Notes under the pieces: generated by a model | Told to the model about the DNA's origin: nothing | The model's input: only the letters and a program-made list of their open reading frames with translations | The model's database searches: none | Assembly (NCBI GenBank): GCA_903953895.1 | Contig: CAJBLH010000070.1 | Span: 49,839-113,838 of the forward strand | Direction of reading: 5' to 3' | From: an uncultured Desulfobacteraceae bacterium | Lineage (GTDB): Bacteria > Desulfobacterota > Desulfobacteria > Desulfobacterales > Desulfatirhabdiaceae | Length of the DNA: 64,000 bases | Shown: positions 34,697-42,986 of the stretch, piece after piece | Position numbering within the stretch: the stretch's first letter is position 1 | Layout of the letters: the number at the start of each line of letters is the position of its first letter | Position numbers and translations under genes: made by a program

Positions 34697-37201
34697 TCAT
34701 TTGGCACGGACAACGTCCCGTTTGCATCGAATCACCGATAACTGCTCGGCTTTCCAGATATCCCGGTTGTATTCCAGAACCGTACGATCCGAAGAGAATT
34801 TTCCGGCCCTGGCCACATTCAGGATGGATGCACGGGCCCAGGCGGATCGGTTCCGATACAGGTCGTCCACCTTCATCTGGCACTGGCGGTAGGCGTCAAA
34901 ATCCGCCAGCACCAGATAGCGGTCTTCGCTCAGCAGGCTGTCCATCAGGGGCTTGAACAGATCCGGCTCTTCGGGGCAGAAAAACCCTTCCCGGATCAGG
35001 TCGATCGTCTGTTTCAGGACTGGATCTATCTGATAGTAATCCAATGGGTTGTAGGTCGGGCGGATGGCGGTGACTTCATCGGCGGTAAGCCCGAAAATAA
35101 AGATGTTCTCCGGCCCCACCTCTTCTTGAATCTCCACATTGGCGCCGTCCAACGTTCCGACAGTGATCGCGCCGTTCAAGGCGAATTTCATGTTGGAGGT
35201 GCCGGACGCTTCATAGCCGGCCGTTGAGATCTGCTCGGACACATCGGATGCCGGAAATATCTTTTCAGCCAGAGATACCCGGTAATTGGGCAGGAAAACC
35301 ACCTGGATGCAGTTTTCGGTCAAATTATCCCGGTTGAGCATCTCGCCGACATGGCAGATCAGCCGGATGATGGTTTTGGCCGTGGCGTAACTGGGAGCGG
35401 CCTTACCGCCGAAGAAAAAAGTTCGGGGATAAAACGTCGGATCAGGCTGCTGTCGGATTTTCAGCCAGCAGTACACCACATGCAGGATGTTCATCAACTG
35501 GCGTTTGTATTCGTGGATGCGTTTGACCTGAATATCGAAGATGGAACCGGTATCCACCGAAATGCCGGTAAGATTCTGCGTGATTTTTGCCAGACAGTCC
35601 TTGTTTTTCTGTTTGACCGACTGCCAGGCCAGAACAAAATCCGGATCATCGGCCAGAGGCTCCAGGTCTCGAAGCTGGTTCAAGTCTTTAATCCATGCAT
35701 TCCCGATATGTCCGGTAATCAGGGCGGCCAGGTCGGGATTGGAGGCCAGTACCCATCGCCGAGGGGTGACGCCGTTGGTTTTGTTGCTGAATTTTCCCGG
35801 ATACAGGGCATCGAAATCCCTCAGCGCTCTTTCGCGCAGCAGCCGGCTGTGCAACTGCGCCACGCCATTTACCGCGTGGGAGCCGACAATGGCCAGATGG
35901 GCCATGCGGATCTGTTTTTCCGGACCTTCCTCGACCACGGACATGCGGCCCATGATCTCTTCGTTTCCCAGATACCGTACCGACACATCCCGCAGAAACC
36001 GTCGGTTGATTTCGTAGATGATCAGAAGATGCCGGGGGAGCAGGGTTTCAAACAGCCGGACCGGCCATTTTTCCAGGGCTTCTGCCAGCAGGGTGTGATT
36101 GGTATAGGCGCAGGTCCGGTTAGTGATATCCCACGCTTTTTCCCAGGCAAGCCCGTGTACATCCATAAGAATCCGCATCAGCTCGGGAATGGCCAGAGAC
36201 GGATGGGTGTCGTTCATCTGGATGGCGACCTTGTCGGGAAATTCGTCAAACGTCGTGTGGGTGACCAGATACCGGCGCACGATGTCTTGAATCGAGCAGG
36301 AAACAAAAAAATACTGCTGCTTTAACCGAAGCTCCCGGCCTTCATAGAGCTGGTCGTTGGGATACAGTACTTTGGAAATATTCTCGGAGATGTTTTTTTC
36401 CTCGACTGCTTTTAGATAATCGCCGCCCTGAAAATATTTAAGATCGAATTCCTTGGAAGCCCGTGCCGACCACAGCCGGAGTGTATTCACCGTCTCGTTG
36501 CCGTATCCGTCGATGGGCGTATCATAAGCAATGCCAATGACATCACTCGTATCCGTCCATTCGGTTTTAAGTGTTCCGTCCGGCAGCGTGATCTGCTTGA
36601 CCTTGCCATAAAAGTGAACCGTCAAGGTGTATTCGGGTCGGGGAATTTCCCAGGGATTGCCGTATTTCAGCCAGATTTCCGGAAGCTCCACCTGCCCCAG
36701 ATCCCGGATGGCCTGATCGAAAATACCGAACTCATAACGGATGCCGTATCCATACGCCGGAATTTCAAGGGTTGCCATGGATTCCATGAAACATGCAGCC
36801 AACCGTCCCAAACCGCCGTTTCCCAGCCCCATATCCGGCTCGTTTTGGGAAAGCTCTTCCAGGTCGATATGAAGCCCTTCCATGGCTTTCTGCGCTTCCG
36901 GGTAAATCCCCAGGCTGATCAAATTGCTGATCAGAAGCCTGCCCATCAAAAATTCGGCCGACAGGTAATAGACCCGCTTGGCGTCGTGCTGGTAGTAGCA
37001 CTGTTGGGTGTGTATCCACCGCTCCACCAGTCGATCCCGAGCGGTAAGGGCCAGCGAATAATACAGGTCCCGGCTGGTTGCCGTGTATTGGTCTTTGGAA
37101 AGCGAATATTCCAGATGATTGGCAAACGACATCTGAATGCTGTCGGCATTCATGCCCTTATGAAACGTACCCCAGTTGTCGAACAGACTGCATTTTTGCA
37201 T
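34697..37201 (-). CDS. glgP: Glycogen/alpha-glucan phosphorylase
   Basis: An 834-residue GT35 phosphorylase releasing glucose 1-phosphate from glycogen. Signatures include the N-terminal RVYYLSAEFLMGRLLISNL and GNGGLGRLAACF, the mid-protein IQMNDTHPSLAIPELMR, and the PLP-Lys region EASGTSNMKFALNGA. Length is normal. The ATG at 37201 is preceded by GGGAGAG; a longer in-frame start upstream lacks support. With a PPi-PFK also in the window, the organism appears to store and mobilise glycogen. xerD starts 28 bases after its stop. Confidence 0.95.
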   Translation of the reverse strand: MQKCSLFDNWGTFHKGMNADSIQMSFANHLEYSLSKDQYTATSRDLYYSLALTARDRLVERWIHTQQCYYQHDAKRVYYLSAEFLMGRLLISNLISLGIYPEAQKAMEGLHIDLEELSQNEPDMGLGNGGLGRLAACFMESMATLEIPAYGYGIRYEFGIFDQAIRDLGQVELPEIWLKYGNPWEIPRPEYTLTVHFYGKVKQITLPDGTLKTEWTDTSDVIGIAYDTPIDGYGNETVNTLRLWSARASKEFDLKYFQGGDYLKAVEEKNISENISKVLYPNDQLYEGRELRLKQQYFFVSCSIQDIVRRYLVTHTTFDEFPDKVAIQMNDTHPSLAIPELMRILMDVHGLAWEKAWDITNRTCAYTNHTLLAEALEKWPVRLFETLLPRHLLIIYEINRRFLRDVSVRYLGNEEIMGRMSVVEEGPEKQIRMAHLAIVGSHAVNGVAQLHSRLLRERALRDFDALYPGKFSNKTNGVTPRRWVLASNPDLAALITGHIGNAWIKDLNQLRDLEPLADDPDFVLAWQSVKQKNKDCLAKITQNLTGISVDTGSIFDIQVKRIHEYKRQLMNILHVVYCWLKIRQQPDPTFYPRTFFFGGKAAPSYATAKTIIRLICHVGEMLNRDNLTENCIQVVFLPNYRVSLAEKIFPASDVSEQISTAGYEASGTSNMKFALNGAITVGTLDGANVEIQEEVGPENIFIFGLTADEVTAIRPTYNPLDYYQIDPVLKQTIDLIREGFFCPEEPDLFKPLMDSLLSEDRYLVLADFDAYRQCQMKVDDLYRNRSAWARASILNVARAGKFSSDRTVLEYNRDIWKAEQLSVIRCKRDVVRAK

Positions 37202-37336
37202 GATCGTATCTCTCCCTGAATCCTCTGTATCAGAAGATAGCCGACGATGCACGCTTTTTTTCGGCCCAACACCCTGCCCACATGTTCACCTGCCCAGCGG
37301 TACATGCGGTTCCCCTGTGCGCCCTATTTACGAAGA

Positions 37337-37365
37337 TTGACATGTGGCTGCATAACTGTTATCAT
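37337..37365 (+). promoter_or_regulatory. Promoter of the RHH/PIN toxin-antitoxin operon
   Basis: TTGACA (37337-37342), exactly 17 bases, TATCAT (37360-37365): 6/6 and 5/6 matches, ending 34 bases before the antitoxin start. Confidence 0.7.
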
Positions 37366-37399
37366 TCTTAAAAAAGTGTAATCGCTATCGGGGGTATTT

Positions 37400-37648
37400 A
37401 TGGTAAGAACACAGATACAGTTGCCGGAAGAACAGGTGATTTTGCTGAAAAAAATGGCAGCAGCCCAGCATAAATCAATGGCTGAAATTATCAGGCAGGC
37501 TGTTGATTATTTTGCCAGGGCGAAGCAGCCAGGAGGGGAGGAACAGCGTCGAAAGCGGGCAATGGCAGCCGTTGGTCTCTTCAGGTCCGGTGTCAAGGAC
37601 CTGGCGGCTTCTCACGATTCCTACCTGGCAGAGATTTATGACAGATGA
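37400..37648 (+). CDS. Ribbon-helix-helix (CopG-type) antitoxin
   Basis: An 82-residue RHH DNA-binding protein (VRTQIQLPEEQVILLKKMAA at the start forms the beta strand and first helix). Its end overlaps the PIN-domain gene by 4 bases (ATGA), the standard antitoxin-toxin arrangement. It would neutralise the toxin and repress the operon from the strong promoter at 37337. Downstream of the DNA-binding domain, residues about 60-82 (FRSGVKDLAASHDSYLAEIY) probably thread into the toxin. Confidence 0.88.
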   Translation: MVRTQIQLPEEQVILLKKMAAAQHKSMAEIIRQAVDYFARAKQPGGEEQRRKRAMAAVGLFRSGVKDLAASHDSYLAEIYDR

Positions 37649-38046
37649 GCATTTTTATCGACACGTCGGGCTTCATTGCGGTTTTGGATATGGACGATGC
37701 GAGTCATACCGTGGCGGCAAAAGCCTGGACAGAGATGTTGACATCTGAGGAAACCCTCGTGTCCACCAATTATGTTCTTGTGGAAACTTGCGCCATTGTT
37801 CAGAACCGGCTCGGCATGAAAGCGATAACTCTGTTTCAGGAAGATATTGTGCCTGTCCTCCGGATTGAATGGATTGACAGCGTGGTGCATCATGCAGCAA
37901 TGGGGATCATGCTTGCTGCCCATCGGAAAAAACTGAGTCTTGTTGACTGCGTGAGTTTTGAAATCATGCGGCTCTTGGGGCTTACAACTGCCTTTACCCT
38001 CGACAGGCATTTCAAAGAACAGGGATTCATCTGTCTCCCCACCTGA
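37645..38046 (+). CDS. vapC: VapC-type PIN-domain ribonuclease toxin
   Basis: A 133-residue PIN nuclease. The four acidic residues of the Mg site are visible: D in FIDTSGF, E in VLVETCAIV, D in LVDCVSF and D in FTLDRHF. It is likely active as an RNase (VapC toxins cut tRNA or rRNA). It is translationally coupled to the RHH antitoxin. This is the intact toxin-antitoxin pair of the window; a degraded vapBC lies at 44076-44364. Confidence 0.9.
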   Translation: MSIFIDTSGFIAVLDMDDASHTVAAKAWTEMLTSEETLVSTNYVLVETCAIVQNRLGMKAITLFQEDIVPVLRIEWIDSVVHHAAMGIMLAAHRKKLSLVDCVSFEIMRLLGLTTAFTLDRHFKEQGFICLPT

Positions 38047-38051
38047 TAACT

Positions 38052-38072
38052 CCTCCCCCCAGCGGGGGGAGG
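38052..38072. repeat. GC-rich hairpin after vapC
   Basis: CCTCCCCCC (38052-38060) and GGGGGGAGG (38064-38072) pair perfectly around a 3-base loop, followed by another G-rich run. No T-run follows; it may block 3' exonucleases. A similar TCCCTCC hairpin is at 47487. Confidence 0.6.
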
Positions 38073-38150
38073 CCGGGAGGGGGACAGCCGAAACAACCGA
38101 TCAAACCCAAAAATATTGTGATTGACCGCAACATTCGCTATACTGAGATC

Positions 38151-38384
38151 ATGAAGCCAACCATCCAGATCAAGCTATTTGCCTCTCTTGCCCAGTACAT
38201 GCCGGATAACGCCGCTGTCTTTTCAATCGATCCGGGACTGCCCATTGGCGATCTGGCCCAGACTCTGGGTATCCCCCTGGAATCCGCCCGCCTGATATTT
38301 GTCAACGGTGTTAAATGCGATCTTGCCACCCCGCTTTCTGGCGGCGAGCGTGTGGCCATTTTCCCGCCGGTTGGCGGCGGATGA
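38151..38384 (+). CDS. MoaD/ThiS-family sulfur-carrier protein
   Basis: A 77-residue beta-grasp protein ending in PPVGGG, the C-terminal Gly-Gly that is adenylated and thiocarboxylated in MoaD/ThiS. IFVNGVKCDLATPLSGGERVAIFPPVGGG-type ordering of strands is typical (conserved NG and L..GD/E turns). The ATG at 38151 is taken; a GTG 11 codons earlier lacks a ribosome-binding site. It overlaps the E1-like gene by 4 bases, so the two form an activation pair, probably for molybdopterin/tungstopterin or another thiolated product (inference). Confidence 0.85.
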   Translation: MKPTIQIKLFASLAQYMPDNAAVFSIDPGLPIGDLAQTLGIPLESARLIFVNGVKCDLATPLSGGERVAIFPPVGGG

Positions 38385-39112
38385 AAGGAAATGGCGTGTT
38401 GCCAGACAACAGCCCCCCCAACCGATACGCCCGAAACCAGAGTACGTTATCCGTCCAAGACCAGAAAACACTGACAGACGCCCACGTCTGCATCGTGGGC
38501 CTGGGCGGCCTGGGCGGTGCAGTGGTTGAAATTCTGGCCCGCCTGGGTGTTGGCAATCTGACCCTGATCGATGGGGATATTTTTGAAGAAAGCAATTTAA
38601 ACCGCCAGCTCCTCAGCACAACGCAAAACCTGGGTACATCCAAGCCGGAGGCCGCCGCAGACCGGGTCCGCCTGATCAACCCATCGGTTTTTACCCGCGT
38701 TCACCCCATGTTTCTAAAATCCGCTAATGCCGCATCCCTGATCGACGGCGCCGATGTGGTCGCGGACTGTCTGGATAACCTGAAAACCCGCTTTCTTCTT
38801 GAAAAGGTCGCCAAAGCCGCCGGCATCCCCCTGGTGTCTGCGGCCGTTGCCGGAACCTACGGGCAGATTACCACCATTTTTCCGGAAGATCCGGGCCTTG
38901 GCCAGATATACGGCCCGGAAAACACGGTGCCGGATCGGGGGGCGGAAGCGGCTCTCGGAACACTTGCCTATACCGCCCTGGCCCTGGCTGCGATGGAGTG
39001 TTCGGAAATTGCCAAAATCCTGTTGAATCGGGGTAATCTGCTGAGAAATAAGCTATTTATCATGGATTTTATGGACAATATCCTGGAGGTTCTGCCCCTG
39101 TCCTCCCCGTGA
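38381..39112 (+). CDS. ThiF/MoeB/HesA-family E1-like adenylating enzyme
   Basis: A 243-residue activating enzyme for the adjacent sulfur carrier. The Rossmann ATP site is VGLGGLGGAVVEILARLGVGN; further hallmarks are LIDGDIFEESNLNRQLL, the catalytic Asp in DCLDNLKTRFLL, and AAVAGTYGQITT. The two CxxC pairs of zinc-binding MoeB are absent, which fits the shorter HesA-type group. The ATG overlaps the MoaD-like stop. In some anaerobes such pairs accompany tungsten aldehyde oxidoreductases, but none is in view. Confidence 0.87.
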   Translation: MKGNGVLPDNSPPNRYARNQSTLSVQDQKTLTDAHVCIVGLGGLGGAVVEILARLGVGNLTLIDGDIFEESNLNRQLLSTTQNLGTSKPEAAADRVRLINPSVFTRVHPMFLKSANAASLIDGADVVADCLDNLKTRFLLEKVAKAAGIPLVSAAVAGTYGQITTIFPEDPGLGQIYGPENTVPDRGAEAALGTLAYTALALAAMECSEIAKILLNRGNLLRNKLFIMDFMDNILEVLPLSSP

Positions 39113-39157
39113 TTATATATGAATACATGCCTGCCTCCTGCTGCTGATCCCATAAAT

Positions 39158-39173
39158 GGGTATACACATACCT
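39158..39173. promoter_or_regulatory. Module palindrome GGGTAT-N4-ATACCT, copy 1
   Basis: GGGTAT, ACAC, ATACCT. It lies 204 bases before the first PilZ gene and is followed by a conserved AAAAATTCCCCCTTA block and a GTTTATC/GATAAAC hairpin (39209-39227). The same palindrome heads all three modules. Confidence 0.6.
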
Positions 39174-39376
39174 ACTTATTGACTAAAAAATTCCCCCTTA
39201 TATTTTATGTTTATCAGTGCGATAAACGCATCAACATAAAAATCAATTCGTCCTACCGGCTGCGTCAACTTGTTCGGCAGGGGATTGACGGTTTTTTTAA
39301 AGATATTTTGTATAATCCCCTACCAAAATGATGATGTGTTCCGACAGAAAGGAACTGTTTTCGAAAGGAGGAGAAA

Positions 39377-39763
39377 ATGGTTACAGAAAGTAAAGGTCGT
39401 GAACGGCGCCGGCATGAACGCTTTGAAACAAAAGACCATATTTTTATAACCTTCAGGCCCCATTTTGACCGCATCGGCTCGATATCGGACATCAGCAAAG
39501 GGGGTGTGTCGCTTGAATATTCGGTTATTCAGGAATATACCGAATTGACTGACAGCCTGTGGGTGGATATTTTCTGTTCATCGAAAAAGCTGGAACTGTC
39601 CAATGTACCCTGCCGTCTGATCTACGATGAGCGGGTTGATAACACCAAAGGATTTCTTAAAACCATTGAAACTCGGCGCTGCGGGCTGGAGTTTGCGGGG
39701 TTGTCGCAGTATCAGACTGCCAGACTCGAAGCCGAATTAAGTGCTTGCAAATCGATACAATAA
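39377..39763 (+). CDS. PilZ-domain c-di-GMP-binding protein, copy 1
   Basis: A 128-residue single PilZ domain. Both ligand motifs are intact: RRRHERF (the RxxxR arm) near residue 10 and DISKGG (DxSxxG) near residue 38. It would bind c-di-GMP and relay it to a partner. A strong AAAGGAGGAG ribosome-binding site precedes the ATG. It is about 86% identical to the second copy at 41456 (some 18 differences, none in the ligand motifs), so the pair arose by duplication. It lies 180 bases before a VPxPA-CTERM surface-protein gene, likely the same functional unit. PilZ control of synthesis or sorting of that protein is inference. Confidence 0.92.
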   Translation: MVTESKGRERRRHERFETKDHIFITFRPHFDRIGSISDISKGGVSLEYSVIQEYTELTDSLWVDIFCSSKKLELSNVPCRLIYDERVDNTKGFLKTIETRRCGLEFAGLSQYQTARLEAELSACKSIQ

Positions 39764-39943
39764 TATATAGACAAAAAGTTATGCTTAAGAATATTCAAGA
39801 GATTGGAAATGTTTTCATTAATTAATAAATTAGGGTTATTGCGGGTAGTAAGTAAGGCTTTTATCTTTAATAACGTGAGAAAAAATTACGTTTTTTGATG
39901 TTTATTAATTGGATTGCAAATATTTTAAATTCGGAGGTGCTAT

Positions 39944-40486
39944 ATGAAAAAATCATTGTTACTGCTGTCTCTTGTGGTGTTTTGTTTCGGTGCTGCCGGT
40001 ATGGCAATTGCTGGTGGAGAGTTTCCTGATGACGTTTTCTCAAAGGGTTACGGTCTACCTCCAGCCACAGGTATTTACATCGGCAATGACACTCAGATTG
40101 AAAACATCGACGTTAACCATGTTACTATGGTTGGCAAGGTTGATATTGATGAACCGGATAAATCTTTTGGGGGTTTTACATCCACTACTGGAAAGTTAGG
40201 CACTTGGACAGCCCCTGCGGGCGTTAATGTTGATTATATCTCAATCAAAGCTGGTACAGGCTTTATTGTTTATGATGTTCATTCATCAACTTATCTTGCT
40301 CTTGCCGGTGGAACAAATTGGTGGTCTACATCAGGTCTATCGACCAACGGTGGTCAACAGCCTGAACTTTCACACATAAGTTTCTGGAGCAAAACACAAA
40401 CACCTGTTCCAGCGCCTGCTGCCTTATGGTTACTTGGAACCGGCCTTGCCGGACTGGTTGGTGTCAGACGTAAAATGAAAAAATAG
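39944..40486 (+). CDS. VPxPA-CTERM (exosortase-type) secreted protein 1
   Basis: A 180-residue exported protein. Signal peptide at 1-23 (KKSLLLLSLVVFCFGAAGMA), a Gly/Thr-rich beta-type body, then the tripartite sorting tail: VPAPAAL motif, hydrophobic helix and basic end GVRRKMKK. This fits the PEP-CTERM/VPLPA-CTERM class, anchored and processed by an exosortase. GGAGGTG precedes the ATG. The body shows no family I recognise and differs strongly from proteins 2 and 3, while the tails are alike. A clean intrinsic terminator follows. Confidence 0.9.
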   Translation: MKKSLLLLSLVVFCFGAAGMAIAGGEFPDDVFSKGYGLPPATGIYIGNDTQIENIDVNHVTMVGKVDIDEPDKSFGGFTSTTGKLGTWTAPAGVNVDYISIKAGTGFIVYDVHSSTYLALAGGTNWWSTSGLSTNGGQQPELSHISFWSKTQTPVPAPAALWLLGTGLAGLVGVRRKMKK

Positions 40487-40504
40487 GTCTTATTCTGCTT
40501 GCAC

Positions 40505-40541
40505 AAAAAGCAGGGTTCCTTCCAAAGAATCCTGCTTTTTT
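40505..40541 (+). terminator. Intrinsic terminator of module 1
   Basis: AAAAAGCAGG (40505-40514) pairs with CCTGCTTTTT (40531-40540), followed by more T. The structure is repeated almost exactly at 42433. Confidence 0.9.
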
Positions 40542-40960
40542 ATTGATTCAAGTTCACGCTTGAAGTTTGTTGCATCACGCATCGGTTCAGTCGCCCCGTT
40601 TGACAACAACCCCAGTCGCTATCCCTCTCTTCCTTAATTTTCATAATTTCCAACATTAACGGCTTTGCAGCAACTCAGGGAACGATTCTCGCCATCTCCA
40701 CGAAAAACCGAGTTCATTTGTTTTAAGAAATGACAGATTCCACCCTGCTGGACTAAGGAATGGTTGATTGGAATTGGTACTCATCCAAGGTAATTTTTCC
40801 AAACGTTATTATTCTCGATTTTCTCTCCAATCTCCGAGTTTCGCGTTATTTTGCCATTTTCGAGATCAACATACCCCGGCTGAATTTTGATGTTTCTGCT
40901 GTCTCAGCGGTATTCTCTGTTCGGCTGTCATTGCAATTTGCAATTGACATATAATCCAGT
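40542..40960. other. Duplicated conserved non-coding spacer, copy 1
   Basis: From the CTERM stop to the next palindrome is 474 bases here and 470 in copy 2. The two align nearly throughout (for example CAGGGAACGATTCTCGCCAT, GACAGATTCCACCCTGC, GCTGTCTCAGCGGTATTCTC). No long frame is shared; a short frame reading GTILAIS-KNRVHLF is kept in both. It could be an ncRNA, an old gene remnant or a regulatory region. Confidence 0.6.
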
Positions 40961-40976
40961 GGGTATCTCCATACCT
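40961..40976. promoter_or_regulatory. Module palindrome GGGTAT-N4-ATACCT, copy 2
   Basis: GGGTAT, CTCC, ATACCT, preceded by TGACATATAATCCAGT and followed by AATGTTCAGCC and a CCCCTTA block. It is identical to copy 3 over the palindrome and its flanks. Confidence 0.6.
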
Positions 40977-41056
40977 AATGTTCAGCCAAAAAAATACCCC
41001 TTACGCTCTATTTTTATTGATGATATAGGTTTCCAAAAAGAACGCCTTTATGTCTA

Positions 41057-41087
41057 ATATTTGAATTGCATTATGCAATTCAAATAT
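41057..41087. promoter_or_regulatory. Perfect 15-bp inverted repeat in the module 2 leader
   Basis: ATATTTGAATTGCAT (41057-41071), one base, then its exact complement (41073-41087). At the same distance after the CCCCTTA block, module 3 has a different but equally self-complementary repeat (42987-43007). Confidence 0.65.
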
Positions 41088-41215
41088 CGCTATTTGTTAT
41101 GATCATAGAGATTATAGGTGATCGTTGTATTTTGCATCATTTTAAAGGCACTGAAATACTTATCTGGTACTTGATCGTATTGAAAAAAATCTGCTCTTCC
41201 AACGAAAGGGGGTGG

Positions 41216-41266
41216 ATGTCTGAGATGCCTGAGAAAAACAAGATGCCTTCAGCAAGTACAGGATAA
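41216..41266 (+). CDS. Possible 16-residue leader ORF in module 2
   Basis: ATG behind an AAAGGGGGTGG Shine-Dalgarno-like sequence opens a 16-codon frame (MSEMPEKNKMPSASTG). The ribosome-binding-like site is retained in module 3 (GAAAGGAGGTGG), but there the ATG is ATA, so coding is doubtful. Confidence 0.25.
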   Translation: MSEMPEKNKMPSASTG

Positions 41267-41455
41267 GAACAAAATCCAACTGCGAATGCTGATGCTGTGT
41301 ATCCTCAGAGTGCGGAAGGCGCATAAGATTCTTTATCTGCCAAAATAGTTGAGTCGGCAGGGGGACTGACGGTTTTTTGGCTGCTTTCTAAAAGTTCCCT
41401 ATCAATATGATGATGTGTTCCGACAAAAAGGAACTGTTTTCGAAAGGAGGAGAAA

Positions 41456-41842
41456 ATGGTTACAGAGAATAAAGGTCGTGAACGGCGCCGGCACGAACGT
41501 TTTGCAACAAATGACCATATTTTTGTAACGTTCAGGCCACATTTTGACCGCATTGGGTCGATCTCTGACATCAGCAAGGGGGGGGTATCTCTCGAGTACC
41601 CTGTCATTCAGGAATATGCTGCATTGACAGACAATCTGAGGGTGGACATTTTCTGTTCAACGAAAAAGCTGGAGTTGTCCAATGTGCCCTGCCGGTTGAT
41701 ATATGATGAGCGGGTCAATAACGGCAAGGGCTTTCTGAAAACAATTGAGACTAGGCGCTGTGGGCTGGAATTTGCGGGGTTATCGCAGTGGCAGGCGGCG
41801 AGGCTAGATGCAGAGTTAAAAGAATGTAGATCAATTCAATAA
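41456..41842 (+). CDS. PilZ-domain c-di-GMP-binding protein, copy 2
   Basis: A 128-residue paralogue of the gene at 39377. The ligand motifs RRRHERF and DISKGG are unchanged. Differences cluster at the surface and the C-terminus (for example AELKECRSIQ against AELSACKSIQ). The roughly 100 bases upstream, including the AAAGGAGGAG ribosome-binding site, are also nearly identical to copy 1, so gene and leader were duplicated together. Protein 2 of the CTERM group follows after 96 bases. Retention of both c-di-GMP motifs suggests both copies are functional. Confidence 0.92.
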   Translation: MVTENKGRERRRHERFATNDHIFVTFRPHFDRIGSISDISKGGVSLEYPVIQEYAALTDNLRVDIFCSTKKLELSNVPCRLIYDERVNNGKGFLKTIETRRCGLEFAGLSQWQAARLDAELKECRSIQ

Positions 41843-41938
41843 TTATTTGTCTGATCAGCATTGGCTTTTTGTAGAAGTCCTAATTTAATTTGGTATAAAC
41901 AGACGAGATAGTTAAAACTGATGTCAAAGGAGGTTATT

Positions 41939-42415
41939 ATGACAACACACAAAATAAGTAAAATGTTGGTTATGGTTGCAGCCTTGGTTCTGTTTTCCTT
42001 GAACGCATGGGCTTCAGCGATTTTTGTAGATGAGATTACTCACACTGTTTTAGGAAATCCCGGCGAGCCAAATCTCACACCATGGCTAAATACAGCTATT
42101 GATAATTACGTTGGTCCCCCGAGCCTTCCCGGTGGTCCGGTTTATGAATCATCTAGAACTAACTACGAAAACGAAGACCTTGGGACGATTCACATTGACT
42201 ATACTGGTTATGTCGTACTCCATTGGGGAGGGACAGGCGGTGGTATATATCAGGCGTATTACGTTAATGGCTCGGCAGATTTTGACCAACCTTCTGGATA
42301 TGGTGCCCTTTCCTTCGTTGCTGAATACAAACAAGTTCCCATTCCGGGCGCAGGTCTGTTACTTGGATCCGGTATTGTCGGGCTGGTCGGTGTCAGACGT
42401 AAAATGAAAAAATAG
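41939..42415 (+). CDS. VPxPA-CTERM (exosortase-type) secreted protein 2
   Basis: A 158-residue exported protein with signal peptide (about 1-26, MLVMVAALVLFSLNAWASA) and the C-terminal sorting signal VPIPGAGLLLGSGIVGLVG followed by VRRKMKK. The body is short, Gly/Tyr/Asn-rich and not recognisable. The ATG at 41939 has AAAGGAGG 6 bases upstream; the frame opens six codons earlier without a site. Only the sorting tail and 3' region resemble protein 1, so the passenger domain has diverged or been exchanged while the module frame stayed. An intrinsic terminator follows. Confidence 0.88.
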   Translation: MTTHKISKMLVMVAALVLFSLNAWASAIFVDEITHTVLGNPGEPNLTPWLNTAIDNYVGPPSLPGGPVYESSRTNYENEDLGTIHIDYTGYVVLHWGGTGGGIYQAYYVNGSADFDQPSGYGALSFVAEYKQVPIPGAGLLLGSGIVGLVGVRRKMKK

Positions 42416-42432
42416 GTTATATTCTGCATGAC

Positions 42433-42469
42433 AAAAAGCAGGGTTCCTTCCGAAGAATCCTGCTTTTTT
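42433..42469 (+). terminator. Intrinsic terminator of module 2
   Basis: AAAAAGCAGG pairs with CCTGCTTTTTT, a near-identical copy of the terminator at 40505. Confidence 0.9.
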
Positions 42470-42885
42470 ATTGATTCAAATTTCATTCTTGAAATCTGTT
42501 GCATCACATCTCGATTCAAACGGCGCGTTTATCAGCAATCCAGTTCACCCTTGCTTCATCAATTTTCATAATTTCTAACAATGACAGCTCCTCTGCAATT
42601 CAGGGAACGATTCTCGCCATCTCCGCGAAAAACCGAGTCCATTTGTTTTATGAGATGACAGATTCCACCCTGCCAGACTGAGGAATGGTTGATTGGGATT
42701 GTTGTTTATTCAAGGTAATTTTTCCAAAAGCAATTATCCTCTATTTTTTCTCTGATCTTTGAGTTTCGCGTTATGTTGATATTTTCGAGATTACCAAACC
42801 CCGGCTGAAATTTGATATTTCTGCTGTCTCAGCGGTATTCTCTGCTCGACTACCGTTGCAATTTGCAATTGATATATAATCCAGT
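42470..42885. other. Duplicated conserved non-coding spacer, copy 2
   Basis: Counterpart of 40542-40960, with almost the same length and long shared words. Small frames seen in copy 1 are interrupted here, arguing against protein coding. The conservation rivals that of the PilZ genes and exceeds that of the CTERM bodies. Confidence 0.6.
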
Positions 42886-42901
42886 GGGTATCTCCATACC
42901 T
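42886..42901. promoter_or_regulatory. Module palindrome GGGTAT-N4-ATACCT, copy 3
   Basis: GGGTAT, CTCC, ATACCT, with flanks as in copy 2. In this module it precedes the CTERM gene directly (342 bases), as no PilZ gene is present. Confidence 0.6.
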
Positions 42902-42986
42902 AATGTTCAGCCAAAAAATTCCCCCTTATGTTGTAATTTTATTTATGATACTAAGATAGGAGAAGAACGGTGATATGTATAATATG

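Noticed and set aside
39275..39300. Sigma-54 promoter upstream of the PilZ genes
   Set aside because: The GGCAGGGGATTGAC stretch lacks the GG-N10-GC spacing, and the second copy has an extra G.
40760..40954. 64-codon frame in the conserved spacer
   Set aside because: The same frame in the second copy hits a stop after about 25 codons, so it is not maintained as a protein.
39261..41420. c-di-GMP riboswitch in the PilZ leaders
   Set aside because: The known conserved core of c-di-GMP riboswitches was not found by eye; leader hairpins are reported without that claim.
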